Shown: positions 10,630 through 23,292 of the stretch, piece after piece
Numbering within the stretch: the first letter of the stretch is position 1
Layout of the letters: every line of letters starts with the position of its first letter
Assembly: GCA_964030475.1 (NCBI GenBank)
Contig: CAXIPT010000002.1
Span: forward strand, 6,657,427 to 6,721,426
Reading direction: 5' to 3'
From: Tethya wilhelma
Lineage: Eukaryota > Porifera > Demospongiae > Tethyida > Tethyidae
DNA length: 64,000 nt
The notes under the pieces: model-generated
Seen by the model: only the letters and a program-made list of their open reading frames with translations
Databases searched by the model: none
What the model was told of the DNA's origin: nothing
Program-made: the position numbers and the translations under genes

Positions 10630-13600
10630 TCAGCGTTCATTACAGCTGTATTCAACAATCAGCCGATTTCCAACAGCAGCTGAACTGCATGGAGAATTTC
10701 CAAACCAGTTACTCTTAACAAATACAACACAATGATTCTTTCCAATGCACTCCTGTTCAATAGTAAAAGCACTGCTGCCATAATGACAGTCTCCGGGTGT
10801 GTGTGAAAAACAGTCAGATGGTGAATTGGTCTGAGGAGTTCCAAATGAAGCCCAGTAAATTGTGGTAATACTCTCACTTGGCTTATCACACGTAAGAGAT
10901 ATGGAAGTGGAGTTGTATTGAAGTGAATCAATGCACTTTCTATTTGGCTCATTGCCACTGACAATGAAATGATACCTTCCTGAATCTAGCTCCAATTTGA
11001 GTGAATCTATTGGTATCTCCCACTGTATGGACTTAATTCCCTCCACCTGATTCAATTGATGCATCTTATCATCAAAAACTGTATCACTTCCTTCTCTCAC
11101 CTTGACATCTTTCTTTCCATGGGCTGGAAGGTATAGGACACCCTTTGTACCAACTGGAACATGCACATCAACCGAAATAGAACTAAATTTATAGTCAGAT
11201 TCGTGAGCTCCTAATGAACTACACTGAACAGAAACGGCCATCCATTTGATAAGATCAGGACAAGGATTTCCCCAAAACTCAGCATCAGTTGGAATTGTAC
11301 ATGATTGCTTGCCAAGACACATCTTTCCAACAACATCTCTAGAATTCTTAGCATGACAGGATCCTTGTTTGTGATAACCCCCACAGTGTCCACTTGGGTT
11401 CCCAAATGATGCAAACAGAATCTCTTCTATTGTTCCTCCATCTTCATCGCCACAAGAAAGATACAAACCACCATGTTTTGGAAGGGTCGGTCTAACACTT
11501 GATTGATCCTCTGCCACTTTGCCACATTGAACTCCACCGTTTCTTTTCCAGGAAAGGTGAACTGGTTTTGGATGTTCAAGAGAGATTGTAGCGTGTGATA
11601 TGCCAAAAGCTCGAGCAGGATAAAAGTAAAGTTTTTCAAAGTTAAAGCTGTTCTTTGGCAATTTCAACCCAGCCATTTCAGTCTGGTACCATCCACTGAC
11701 ACTTGAGTACATGTGATGATTACGAGATAGCAAATTTTTGTCGCAGTTCCAAGCTTCCCAGATAGTTGTAGCTGGTTCATTATCATTGTGAATCATGTAC
11801 CCATAACTTGGATAGTCTGTTTGTTCCACAATTTCAACAGCTAAATCATGTTGGTTTAAGTCAGATAGAACATAAAACAGGTTTCTCACTCCAACAATGC
11901 CACATGTGATGTGAGCTTTGTCTGGTCCTTTGACCTGATTGAGAAAATTCTTGACTAGATTGGTTTTCAAGTTTTCTGGAACTATACCCAATGCAAGTGG
12001 AAATACATACGTCACTTGAGCACCATCGAGATACTGTGCACTACCATTCATGAAGGCTTTGTTGAATTCTTCACTTAGCTGCTTCAAGTTCTTCTGAAGC
12101 ATTTCAGCATCATCTTTGTGTTCAAGTTTATTGGCTAGTTCAATGCCTTGCTCTATGTTGTTCAGAACACTAAATGCTGATGTAAAGCTACCATTTACTT
12201 TCTTGTGCTCTGGTGCAGGTTCCCAGTCTCCATAACGAAAGAAATAGTTTCCTATTCCTTCACTAGGTGTAAAGCTAATCATTTTCTTGAGATAATTTAG
12301 CATATTGTCATAGTACTTCTTTATCGAATCCAAGTCTCCATGCTTTGAAATTCTGTAGATCAACTCTGGGAATGCTGCACTCCATGCTGGATCACCAGGT
12401 CGGCCTAATCTAGGTTGGTAATGTGGAACAATATCTGGTATTGTGTCCCAAATGATATCATCCACAATGAGATCAAGAAAGTTCAGGAAAAAGTCTTCAA
12501 TGTAGAAGTTCAATAGAAATGACTCGGCAGAGAGACTAGCATCTCCCATCCATCCTCTTCGCTCACTTCTTTGATCACAATCTGTAGGCACACTCATCAA
12601 GTTTGAGAGCATGCCTCGGACTACATTGGTCTGGATGTTGTTAATGAGTTTGCTAGAGCAAGAAAAGTTTGAGTTCAGTTTTACATTGGTGTGGATAAGA
12701 ACCTTCTTTATATCATCACTTGTAAGAGTACGTTCATATCCAGCTACTTCTGCATAACGAAATCCGTGGTAAGTCATTATAGGTTGGAAAGTTGTCATTG
12801 TTCCATCCAAAGTGAAACTATCCCATGCTGCTGCATGAAATAAATTTTTGTAGAACAGAGAGCCATCCATTGATCCAAATGGTTCGTGCATCGGTACTTC
12901 AGCATGATGTATACTGAGCTTCCCACTCATTCCTTTGACATTGAGGTTACACACACCAGCAGAATTGTTTTGAAAGTCAACTATTTGGCTAATTGTTTTT
13001 CCAGTACTATCTTTTCGAGGGTAGATCTTGTAGGCCGTTTCATACCCGTTCTCTGCAATGTACGGCATTGTTGCTGTGTACATTGCACCATTTGGTCCAC
13101 CAGTCTCCACAGCTGGGTATTCAGATGAGGTGTTTACATTTGAATCATAGTTTTCTCCATCCCAAATAGTGACATAGGTTATGTTGGAATTCTTACAGCC
13201 CCAGCTCTTATCACTGTAGTAGGATACAGATTTGTTATCAGAAATTGTGAAAGTGAGAATTGCTCTGAGAACACGTGCTATAGCATCTGGTTTTGGTAGT
13301 ATCAACAAGTCATTAAGTGGATAGTCAGAAGTGTTATGCCAACCAACACCAACAAGTGCTTCCACTTTCAATTGATCAGAAGATGACTTGGCAAGGTCTG
13401 TGATATTGTAGACCATGTATGGCACACGTACTTCATATTTTGTCCATCCAGGAGACAGAGCAATAGGTGGATTCATTCGTGCATTCAAATCAACATCATT
13501 TACATAGGGATTCACGTAGCCTAACCCAGAGATGCAGAGTACAGCACTTGTCACCTTGCTTGCTTCAATGGGGAAATTCCTAGTAAACATGGGTGTAGTG

Positions 13601-14181
13601 GTCACTTCACTTGGAGCAGTGATCCAGTTTGCCTGTGCCCAGTCATTAGGGTCCAGTATACCAGTCATGAAATGTCCCATTTCTTCACTTTCAGCCATTT
13701 CTCCTTTGTGATCCCACCAGCGAACTCTCCAATAATAGCTTTTACCACTGCCCAACTCTGGTCCAGCATATTGTGTGCTCGTATTTCGACTGTAAATCAT
13801 CCTTGAGTCCCACAGTGGCTTTATTTGATCTTGGTTTGACCATACTATCACCTGGAATGCCTTTTGTGTTGCAGATCGATCTAAAAAGACAAATTTAATG
13901 TCACAGAATTAACAGAAGCACTTTTATCACTATATAAATACTTGTTAAAAGAGAGTTTCAAATTCACCTGTGTGCTGTACTGTCCATGAGAGTTGTGGAT
14001 GTGGGTTATCAGTTGCTATTGTAGCTTGCCTATGGACATCCTGTAACTGCTCTTTGTTGAGACCAACTAGACTTCTCTCACACTTGAGATGATAGGGTGG
14101 AAGTGGACCGTGCCCAGCTGAGGCAAAATAATCAAGCTGGATTAGGAATACAATACCAAGTACTGTCCACATTTTGATCAT
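10630..14181 (-). CDS. secreted alpha-L-rhamnosidase (GH78-like) with two SUEL lectin domains, copy 2
   Basis: This paralogue has the same architecture as its neighbours and a predicted length of 1154 residues. Exon 1 (14181-13968) carries the signal peptide MIKMWTVLGIVFLIQ and ends ACAG/GTGAAT. Exon 2 (13880-10630) starts after CTTTTTAG; the split codon gives Asp. The catalytic segment DCDQRSERRGWMGDA is intact. The second catalytic Glu is kept in TTIWEAWNC, although Thr is replaced by Ala beside it. It is the most divergent of the three copies in the C-terminal half (SAESFLLNF, FRYGDWEPAPEH) and may differ in sugar preference. Secreted, with lectin domains probably tethering it to rhamnose- or galactose-bearing glycans. 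Confidence 0.9.
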
Positions 14182-14185
14182 CTCT

Positions 14186-14345
14186 TAGTGACTTGACACA
14201 CCCACTTTCTATGTGAGTGTCATCTGTTAGTGTTTCATGCTGGTTATGAATAACTGCATGCACTATATAGTTGTAATGAATATCCACCAATTATTAGTAG
14301 TTAGTGAATATTGACAGTTATAGAATTTTGCAGCTGTGACGTGTG
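14186..14345 (-). promoter_or_regulatory. conserved upstream region of rhamnosidase copy 2
   Basis: It contains the blocks also found above copies 1 and 3: GACTTGACACACCCACTTT at about 14190, GTAATGAATATC at about 14273, AGTGAATATTGACAGT at about 14304 and TTTGCAGCTGTGAC at about 14327. Confidence 0.4.
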
Positions 14346-14412
14346 TGCATATATGTATGTGTGTGTGTATGTGTGTGTGTATGTGTGTGTGTGTGTGCAT
14401 GTGTGTGTGTAT

Positions 14413-14448
<36 letters not shown>

Positions 14449-14475
14449 ATGTATGTGTGCCTGTGTGTGTACGTG
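14341..14475. repeat. TG microsatellite
   Basis: This is an interrupted (TG)n tract with TATG variants, lying directly beyond the conserved upstream region of copy 2. Open frames across it are repeat translation. The rest of the spacer to 15098 shows no gene. Confidence 0.9.
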
Positions 14476-15098
14476 GTCATTTGTGGTGAATGGGGGGTAT
14501 GTAAGCTGGTAGTATATGGTTATGCATCTAGATTTTTTTTCTCCCTTATTTTGTTTAATCTTGCTCATTTAAAGTGATTGTATTTAATGTTCAAGTTTGT
14601 TGTCAGCGATTTCTTGATCTATGATTGACTTACATTAGGTAAGCTTACTATGGCCTTAGTTCATTATTGAAATATTAACATCTCTTCTCCCCCAAAACAC
14701 ACATTTTTTTTGAGCTGAGTCTTTAATTATACTAACCTGTCGGTCAATTCTTGCATGTGAAAAATTGTGCAAAAAAATATATCAGTACATATTATGTATC
14801 ATATCATAGTGAAATCTTCGGTCACTAGATGACCACGCTATATTATTATAAGCATATACTTTTTAAGATATTTTTATTATTTGTTGTCCATCAAACTATC
14901 CAAGATTAGTAGTCCCATGCTGTTTGACTAGTAAAATAGACTGTAGGTATTGTGTTTTTTGTATCTTACCCACACATACATTGACAAATTTTCCAGTTTT
15001 TTCAAATTAAGAATTAAAACTCAATATTTCAAGCATTCTGTGAATAAGTTATTTAACCCAAATACTGTTTGATTTACCTATCAACACATAACTCAATA

Positions 15099-18000
15099 TC
15101 AACGCTCATTACAGCTGTATTCAACAATCAGCCGATTTCCAACAGCAGCTGGACTGCACGGAGAATTTCCGAACCAATCACTTTTAACAAATACAACACA
15201 CTGCTTCTTTCCAATGCACTCCTGTTCAATAGCAAAGGCACTGCTGCCATAATGACAATCTCCAAGTGTGTGAGAGAAACAGTCAGATGACAAATTGGTT
15301 TGAGGAGTTCCAAATGAAGCCCAGTCAACTGTAGTGATGATCTCACTTGGCTTATCACACGAAAGCGATATGGAAGTGGAGTTGTACTGAAGTGAATCAA
15401 TGCACTTTCTTTGTGGTTCATTGCCACTAACAACGAAATGATACCTTCCTGAATCTAGCTCCAATTTAAGTGGATCTGTTGGCATTTCCCACTGTAGGGA
15501 CTTAATTCCCTCCACCTTATTCGATTGATCTTCTCTAACATCATAAACTATTCCATTTCCTTCTCTCACTTTGACATCTTTCTTTCCATGGGCTGGAAGG
15601 TGTAGGATGCCCTTTGTACCAACAGGAACATGTACATCAACTGAAATTGAACTAAACTTATAGTCCAATTCACCAGTTCCTAATGAACTACACTGAACGG
15701 AAACCGCCATCCATTTGATGAAATCAGGACATGGATTTTCCCAAAACTCAGCATCAGTTGGAATTGTACATGATCGCTTGCCAAGACACATCTTTCCAAC
15801 AACATCTCTAGAATTCTTGGCATGACAGGATCCTTGTTTGTGATAACCCCCACAGTGTCCACTGGGGTTCCCAAATGATGCAAACAGAATCTCTTCTATT
15901 GTTTCTCCATCTTCATCTCCACAAGAAAGATACAAACCACCATGTTTTGGAAGATTTGGTCTCACACTTGATCGATCCTCTGCTACTTTGCCACATTGAA
16001 TTCCACCATTTCTTTTCCAGGAAAGATGAACTGGCTTTGGATGTTCAAGAGAGATTGTAGCGTGTGATATACCCAGAGCTCGAGCAGGATAAAAGTGAAC
16101 TTCTTCAAAGCCAAAGCTGTTCTTTGGCAATATTAACCCAGCCATTTCAGTCTGGTACCAACCACTTACACTCGCGTACATGTGGTGATTACGAGATGCT
16201 AGACTTTTGTCACAGTTCCAAGTCTCCCATATGGTTGTAGCTGGTTCATTGTCATTGTGAATCATATACCCATAACTTGGATAGTCTGTTTGTTCCACAA
16301 TTTCAACGGCTAAATCATGTTGGTTTAAATCAGATAGAACATAAAACAGGTTTCTCACTCCAACAATGCCACATGTGATATGAGCCTTGTCTGGTCCTTT
16401 GACCTGATTGAGAAAGTTCTTGACTAGATTGGTTTTCACATTTTCAGGGACTATACCCAATGCAAGTGGAAATACATACGTCACTTGAGCACCATCGAGA
16501 TACTGTGCATTACCATTCATGAAGGCTTTGTTGAATTCTTCACTTAGCTGCTTCAAGTTCTTCTGAAGCATTTCAGCATCATCTTTGTGTTCAAGTTTAT
16601 TGGCTAGTTCAATGCCTTGCTTTATGTTGTTCAGAACACTAAATGCTGATGTAAAGCTACCATTTACCTTTTTATATTCAGGTGCAGGGTCCCAGTCTCC
16701 ATATTCAAAGAAATACATTCCTATTCCTTCCTTTGGTGTAAAGCTAATCATTTTCTTGAGATAATTTAGCATATTGTCATAGTACTTCTTTATTGAATCC
16801 AATTCTCCATGCTTTGAAATTCTGTAGATCAACTCTGGGAATGCTGCACTCCATGCTGGATCACCAGGTCGGCCTAACCTAGGTTTGTAATATGGAACAA
16901 TATCTGGTATTGTGTCCCAAATTGTGTCATCCACGATCAGATCAAGATAGTTCAGAAAAAAGTCCTCAATGTAAAAGTTTAGAAGAAATGTCTCAGCAGA
17001 GAGACCAGCATCCCCCATCCATCCTCTTCGTTCACTTCTTTGATCACAATCTGTAGGCACACTCATCAAGTTTGAGAGCATGCCTCGAACTACATTGGTC
17101 TGGATGTTGTTAATAAGTTTGCTCGAACAAGAAAAGTTTGAGTTCAGCTTAACATTTGTATGAATAAGCACCTTCTTTATGTCATCACTTGTAAGAGTAC
17201 GGTCATATCCAGTCACTTCTACATAACGGAATCCATGATATGTTAGTGTAGGTTGGAATGATGTCATTGTTCCATCCAAAGTGAAGTTATCCCATGCTGC
17301 TGCCTTACGCAAATTTTTGTAAAAGAGAGATCCATCCTTAGGCCCAAATGGTTCGTGCATCAGTTCTTCAGCATGATGTATACTGAGCTTCCCACTCATT
17401 CCTTTGACATTGAGGTTACAAACACCAGCAGAATTGTTTTGAAAGTCAACTATTTGACTGATAGTCTTTCCTGTACTGTCTTTGCGAGGATAAATCTTGT
17501 ATGCAGTTTCATACCCATTCTCTGCTATGTATGGCATTGTTGCTGTGTACATTGCACCATTTGGTCCACCAGTCTCCACTGCTGGGTATTCAGTTGAGGT
17601 GTTTACATTTGAATCATAGTCTTCTCCATCCCAGATAGTGACATACGTAATCTTAGAGTTCTTACAGCTCCAGCTCTTATTACTGTAGTAGGATATGGAT
17701 TTGTTATCAGAAGTTGTGACAGTGAGAATAGCTCTGAGAACACGTGGAACAGCATCTGGTTTAGGAAGTATTTTCCAATCCATTAGTGGGTAATCGGAAG
17801 TGTTACGCCAACCAACACCAACAAGTGCTTCTACTTTTAGTTGACTAGAGGATGACTTGGCAAGGTCTGTGATATTGTAGACCACATATGGTACACGTAC
17901 TTCATACTTAGTCCATCCAGGTGATAGAGCAATAGGTGGATTCATTCGTGCATTCAAATCAACATCATTTACATAGGGATTCACATAGCCTAGACCAGAA

Positions 18001-18624
18001 ATGCAGAGTACAGCGCTTGTCACCTTGCTTGCTTCAATGGGAAACTTCTTACTAAACATGGGTGTAGTGGTCACATCACTTGGAGCAGTGATCCAACTTG
18101 CCTGTGCCCAATCATTTGGGTCCAGTATATCAGTCATGAAATGTCCAATCTCTTTACTTTCAGTCATTTCTCCTTTGTGATCCCACCAGCGAACTTTCCA
18201 GTAGTAGCTATTACCACTGCCCAACTCTGGTCCAGCATATTGGACACTTGTATTTTGGCTGTAAATCATCCCTGAGTCCCACAGTGGCCGGGTCTGATCT
18301 GAGTGTGACCATACTATCACCTGGAAAGCCTTTTGTGCTGCAGATCGTTCTATATAGGACAATTAGAGAATTAATACAAGAAAATTTTCTTATACTATAT
18401 AGTATCTCATCTTTACCTGTGTGTTGTACTGTCCATGAGAGTTGTGGATGTGGGTTATCAGTTGCTATGGTAGCCTGCCTGTGAACATCATGTAATTGCT
18501 CTTTGTTGAGACCCACTAGACTTCTCTCACACTTGAGATGATAGGGTGGAAGTGGACCAGCTGAGGCCAAATGACCAAGCTGGATAAGGAGTACAATAGC
18601 AAATGCAGCCCACATTTTGGACAT
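15099..18624 (-). CDS. secreted alpha-L-rhamnosidase (GH78-like) with two SUEL lectin domains, copy 3
   Basis: Exon 1 (18624-18417; signal peptide MSKMWAAFAIVLLIQLG) and exon 2 (18349-15099) join in phase to give 1152 residues. The catalytic motif lies near residues 499-512, and the second Glu (TTIWETWN) near 776. SUEL lectin 1 spans about 870-956, the resumed beta-sandwich about 965-1045 and SUEL lectin 2 about 1051-1150. Both lectins keep the family Cys pattern and the FASFG(N/T)P signature. The C-terminal two thirds match copy 1 nearly base for base, while the N-terminal part shares copy-2 variants (VTSAVLCISGLGYVNPYVND). The gene is therefore a mosaic, probably by gene conversion. Its presence in an animal suggests bacterial ancestry for the catalytic part, which is inference. 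Confidence 0.9.
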
Positions 18625-18627
18625 CTA

Positions 18628-18775
18628 GCTTGTATTTGACACACCTACTTTTATGTCAGTATATATGCTGAGGTATGAATTAAGCCACTATTGTTATGAA
18701 TATCGAGACTATAGATAGTGAATTTTGACAATCATAGCCTCAATTAGCATTTTGCAGCTGTGACAATAACATCAG
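18628..18775 (-). promoter_or_regulatory. conserved upstream region of rhamnosidase copy 3
   Basis: It holds weaker matches to the blocks above copies 1 and 2: TTGACACACCTACTTT, TTATGAATATCGA, AGTGAATTTTGACA and CATTTTGCAGCTGTGAC. Order is the same. Confidence 0.35.
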
Positions 18776-18879
18776 ATTTCTGTGTGTCCATGTGTTTTGT
18801 GCAAGTCTATATGAGGTAAATTTGTGAGATTTTATTATAGTATATGCAAGCATGTTTGTGCCAAAGCTATTCGATTTAC

Positions 18880-19560
18880 TGATTATCGACGCATACACTC
18901 TATCAGCATTTTTTCAGCTGTATTTAGCAATCACCCAATTTCCAACAGCAAGCATATGCAGCTGTACTGCTGTGCATGTAAATTTCCGAACTAATCACTC
19001 TTAGCTGATACAACAGACTGGTTCGTTTCAATGTACTCCTGTTCCATAGCACTGTCAGATGGTGCATGAATAGTAGTTTGAGGAGTTCCAAATGAAGTCC
19101 AGTCACTTGTAGTAATGATTTCACTTGGCTCATCACATTGAAGAGATATTATTATAGCTAGAATTGGAGTTGTATTAGAGTGAATATCATGCAATGCATT
19201 TCTTTGTGGTTCATTGCTGCTAACGGCAAAACAATAGCTTCATGAATCTAAATACAGCGTCAATAGGAGTGAATCTGTTGGCATATTTCCCACCGTATGA
19301 ATCTATGGCGAATTTCCTCCAACCTGTTCAGGTTAACTTTCTATCGCTATAAGCTATAACAACATATTCTTTACTCTAACATCTTTAATTCTTTCTGTGA
19401 GCTGGAAGATGTATAGGACGCCCTTTGTATATACCGACAGGAAGATACACAATATACTAAAACAGAACTATAATCTTTTGCCAATTAACAAGCTCCAATA
19501 ATTAACTACACTGAAAAGAAAGAGCTATCGATTTGATGGTGATAAATGCATTAAAATTGC
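18880..19560 (-). pseudogene. decayed rhamnosidase C-terminal (SUEL lectin) fragment
   Basis: The minus strand shows broken similarity to the last third of the rhamnosidase genes. SUEL lectin 2 residues remain in several frames (for example CDEPSEIITTSDWTSFGTPQT). Traces of the preceding beta-sandwich lie at about 19375-19450 (GTKGVL-like) and of the SUEL 1 end near 19535. Many indels and stops break it and no catalytic region is present. It marks a fourth former member of the tandem array, next to the orientation switch to the beta-helix cluster. Confidence 0.75.
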
Positions 19561-19802
19561 TAAGTTTGATTGTAACTCAAGGCGTGAATGCTCAGTATTA
19601 AGTCTTAGTGTGTTGGATTTATGTGTATAATCAGGCTAACTAGATTCATACTTATGCATGCTGCATGTAGTCACAAGACATTCAGCTTATTAATTATTCA
19701 CACAATGTTTGAATTTAGTATGTTTGACAAAGACGAACCGAATTAAGGCGGCAAAGTTGACTGACAGCTAAATCAATTGATATCACAAACTTTGAGGTAA
19801 CC

Positions 19803-21028
19803 ATGTCTCCTATTCTACTAATTCTACTCTCAATGATCCACAATGTAGTCAGTACAAATCAGACTACCTCACAGTGTAACAGCAAGAGTACAACAGGTAT
19901 TCCTCAAGACAACCCAGTTGCAACTCTCTATGGAAATGGAACCTATCCCTGGGCTGATTCAATGGTCAACTGGAGCTGTGTGTACAATGTCAAAGACTAT
20001 GGAGGCTCATTTGAAACAGCTCAAAAGGCTGCTCTTATACTGGAGGAGGTGGGGTTATCTACTTTCCTGCTGGATCTTACTCCTTCAAAGACCACATCAT
20101 GATTGAGAGTAACATTGTGATCAGAGGAGAGCCTGTTAAAGATATGGCAAAGAAAGGAACATCTCCAGGATCTTTGTCACCAAAGACTGTGTTCAAGTGT
20201 ACATTTGGGAGTCACATTGGTCTATTCAACAATGATCCAAAGGGAACAAACTTTAATATTGAACTAGATGGATGTGCAGTAATGTTTTGGCCAGGATTGA
20301 AATCAAATTGCACTAACTCTAAGGGATATTGGTGGGAAGCTGAAGATGTGATAGGAATGGGAGAAAATAAAGTTGTCCTTGGAAATAAGATTCACGATGT
20401 CACCTACCAGCATCCAAACCCAGAAACTTCAAACAATGGTATTATATGGCCATTTACTTACAGTACAGCTATTGCCTGCTACAGTGACAATAATGCTCTA
20501 GTATAGCAAACAATCTCATTTCCAAATCACAAACTTCGATGAAGACAACCCTTACACTAAATGGCAGCAAGATGACCGTTCCTTATCCTGTTGACAATCG
20601 CTATGGTATTGACGTCAACCAAATTCTACTAGGTGTTATGATTTACAGATACATGGCTAACCAATATTGCCCTCCTAAAATGGGAACACTTACACCAAAA
20701 TGTGCACCATGGTATTTCAGATGAGGATTAGTGATTCAAGACAACTATGTTTACATGAATGGACGTGTTGGAGTGAGTTGGAGTGGAGGGGGGGATGGGA
20801 AAACTGTTGGATCAGGCACTTTGGTGTAGTTGAAGTGCATGGCAGCTCCATAGTACTACTTGTTGGTCTACTAATGGTGTGACAAAGATGACAGGTCATG
20901 ATACAAATGAAAATCGAGGTTACGATCAAAAGGGATATGAGAACAATGTAACCATGAACACAGGACACATTAACACTTTAACAGACAGAAAGCTGCTGAT
21001 ACACAATACCTGACAGTCGATGGAGAGT
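19803..21028 (+). pseudogene. pectate-lyase-like beta-helix gene, inactivated copy
   Basis: It starts with a good signal peptide (MSPILLILLSMIHNVVS) and closely follows the intact copies, but carries several lesions. There is a 2-bp insertion near 20038, a 9-bp in-frame deletion near 20256, a 2-bp insertion creating a stop near 20503, a nonsense codon near 20723 (TTCAGATGAGGA) and a deletion of about 11 bp near 20830. Similarity stops abruptly after GACAGTCGATGGAGAG at about 21028, so the end of exon 1 and the whole last exon are missing. Confidence 0.85.
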
Positions 21029-21546
21029 TATTAAACACTTTCCATTAAAAGCACGTTACAATTATGCGCTAATTTTGACAAAAATGGCCATAAGTCTCCA
21101 TAGAAACGATGTATTCAAAAAAGCTCCGCTCAAAATTAAGTTTATATTGTTCCGACGCTGTTATTAAAATTTGGTTGCCATGGCAACACTCCTATTCCGT
21201 TTAATTAACTATTAGTAAAATAGTGTGTAAATTTAAATAGCAATTATATCTATGAATATTCATTTTGTGGTTTCATAACTTTGTCCAAAAGTTAAGTATG
21301 GATTATATTTTTCACTTATGTTAAAACATTTACGCTGAAGTAATGTATATTGTTAAAAAATTATTACCCAAACATCATAAGATTTTAATTAGTTTGACTG
21401 GTTGACCCAGGCCTTAATAGCGTTGAGTTATTACTATTAGCAATGAATATTAATTCAGTCATGAGACCATATTATATGACTATTTATTTTGTTGACAAAC
21501 AGAATTTTGCAAAATCAAATGTAGCTTCATTGTATGCAATTTGACC
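21029..21546. other. spacer upstream of intact beta-helix gene
   Basis: No gene is seen. Bases about 21334-21428 (containing CCAAACATCATAAGATTT and GGCCTTAATAGCGTTGAG) recur at about 26310-26404, directly after an N. Confidence 0.6.
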
Positions 21547-23292
21547 ATGAAGATAAACATTGGTTTGACTCTCATAGTCAGTCTTTCACTGGTAAACTTA
21601 GTCAGTGCAAGTCATACTACCTCAGAATGTAACAGCAAGAGTACAACAGGCATTCCTCAAGACAATCCGGTTGCAACTCTATATGGAAATGGAACCTATC
21701 CCTGGGCTGATTCTATGGTCAACTGGAGCTGTGTGTACAATGTCAAAGACTATGGAGGCTCATTTGAAACGGCTCAAAAGGCTGCTCTTACTGGGGGAGG
21801 TGGGGTTATCTACTTTCCTGCTGGATCTTACTCCTTCAAAGACAACATCATGATTGAGAGTAACATTGTCATCAGAGGAGAGCCTGTCAAAGATATGGCA
21901 AAGAAAGGAACATCTCCAGGATCTTTGTCACCAAAGACTGTGTTCAAGTGTACATTTGGGAGTCACATTGGTCTATTCAACAAAGATCCAAAGGGATCAA
22001 ACTTTGGTATCATAAATGTTGAACTAGATGGATGTGCAGTCATGTTTTGGCCAGGATTGAAATCTAATTCCACTAACTTTAAGGGATATTGGTGGGAAGC
22101 TGAAGATGTGATAGGAATGGGAGAAAACAAAGTTGTCTTGGGAAATAAGATCCATGATGTGACTTACCAGCACCCAGACCCTGAAACAAACAATGGTATC
22201 ATATGGCCATTCTCTATAAGTACTGCTATTGCCTGCTACAGTGACAAAAATGCTTTAGTAGCAAATAATCTTATTTCAAAATCACAGACAACAATGAAGA
22301 CAACAGTTACACTGGATGGTGACAAAATGACAGTTCCTTATCTTGCTGATAATCTCTATGGAATCGACGTCAACCAACTTCTCCTAGGTGGTGTAATATT
22401 TAAATACCAAGGACACCAATGCCCTCCAAATATGGGAACTCTCACACCAAAATGTGCACCATGGTTTTTTAGACCCGGTTTAGTAATTCGAGACAACTAT
22501 GTGTACATGAATGGACGTGTTGGAGTGAGTTGGAGTGGAGGGGGAGATGGAAAAACTGTTGGATCAGGCACTTTAGTGTACAACAACCACGTTGAAGTTG
22601 CTGCTGGTACCACTTGCTGGTCTCTCAATGGTGTGAAGAAGATGACAGGTCATGATACAAATGAAAATCGAGGTTATGATCAAAAAGGATATGAGAACAA
22701 CATAACTATGAACACAGGACACATTTACAGACAGAAGGCTGCTGATACACCATACATGTCAGTCGATGGAGAGGGAATCTTGCAACAAGCATGGGTGGGA
22801 AATGATGGAATTCGTAATATGTGGTACAAGAATGACCTGTCTGGTGGAAGCACTGGATACCTTGCTTTCTATAACCTATACAATGTGGAGTACAACCAAC
22901 TAATAGTAAGTGTAGGTGTCTAATTTTGATCTGAGGGCAATTGAGTTTGACAAGATCTGAATTTCATACTTTGGGCAAACAAAGTCGATTTAGCAGTTCC
23001 TGCATGTGGATATATATGCAATATTTGAAGACTTACGCAAGTAACTAAGAGACTCGTAGAGCTATAGGTAAACTTTGGTACTTGCATTCATTCATGTTTG
23101 CTTTTTACTTGAGTGTATACGGAATAAGACATAGTTATTACATTATTAACACCATATCTTCATGACATGCATGATTCACAGGGAAACACAGCTGCAAAGA
23201 ATGAAATCATTGGTGTTGTGACTGATTCCACTCACAATAATGTAAAGAACAATGTGTGCAAAGACAACAACCCAAAATGCAAGGGAATGTGA
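21547..23292 (+). CDS. secreted pectate-lyase-like right-handed beta-helix protein, copy B
   Basis: Exon 1 (21547-22905) and exon 2 (23182-23292) join at a codon boundary (AACCAACTAATA/GTAAGT ... ATTCACAG/GGAAAC) to give 489 residues. I take the first ATG at 21547, which starts the signal peptide MKINIGLTLIVSLSLVN. The early segment VYNVKDYGGSFETAQKAAL...GGGVIYFPAGSYSF matches the N-terminal turn of pectate_lyase_3 / GH28-, GH55-like beta-helices. Repeated strands and Asn-rich rungs follow (VIRDNYVYMNGRVGV, LVYNNHVEV). Several Cys suggest disulphides in a secreted protein. The likely role is cleavage or binding of an acidic or beta-linked polysaccharide; the exact reaction cannot be read from the sequence. 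Nearly identical to copy C and near the rhamnosidase cluster. Confidence 0.8.
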
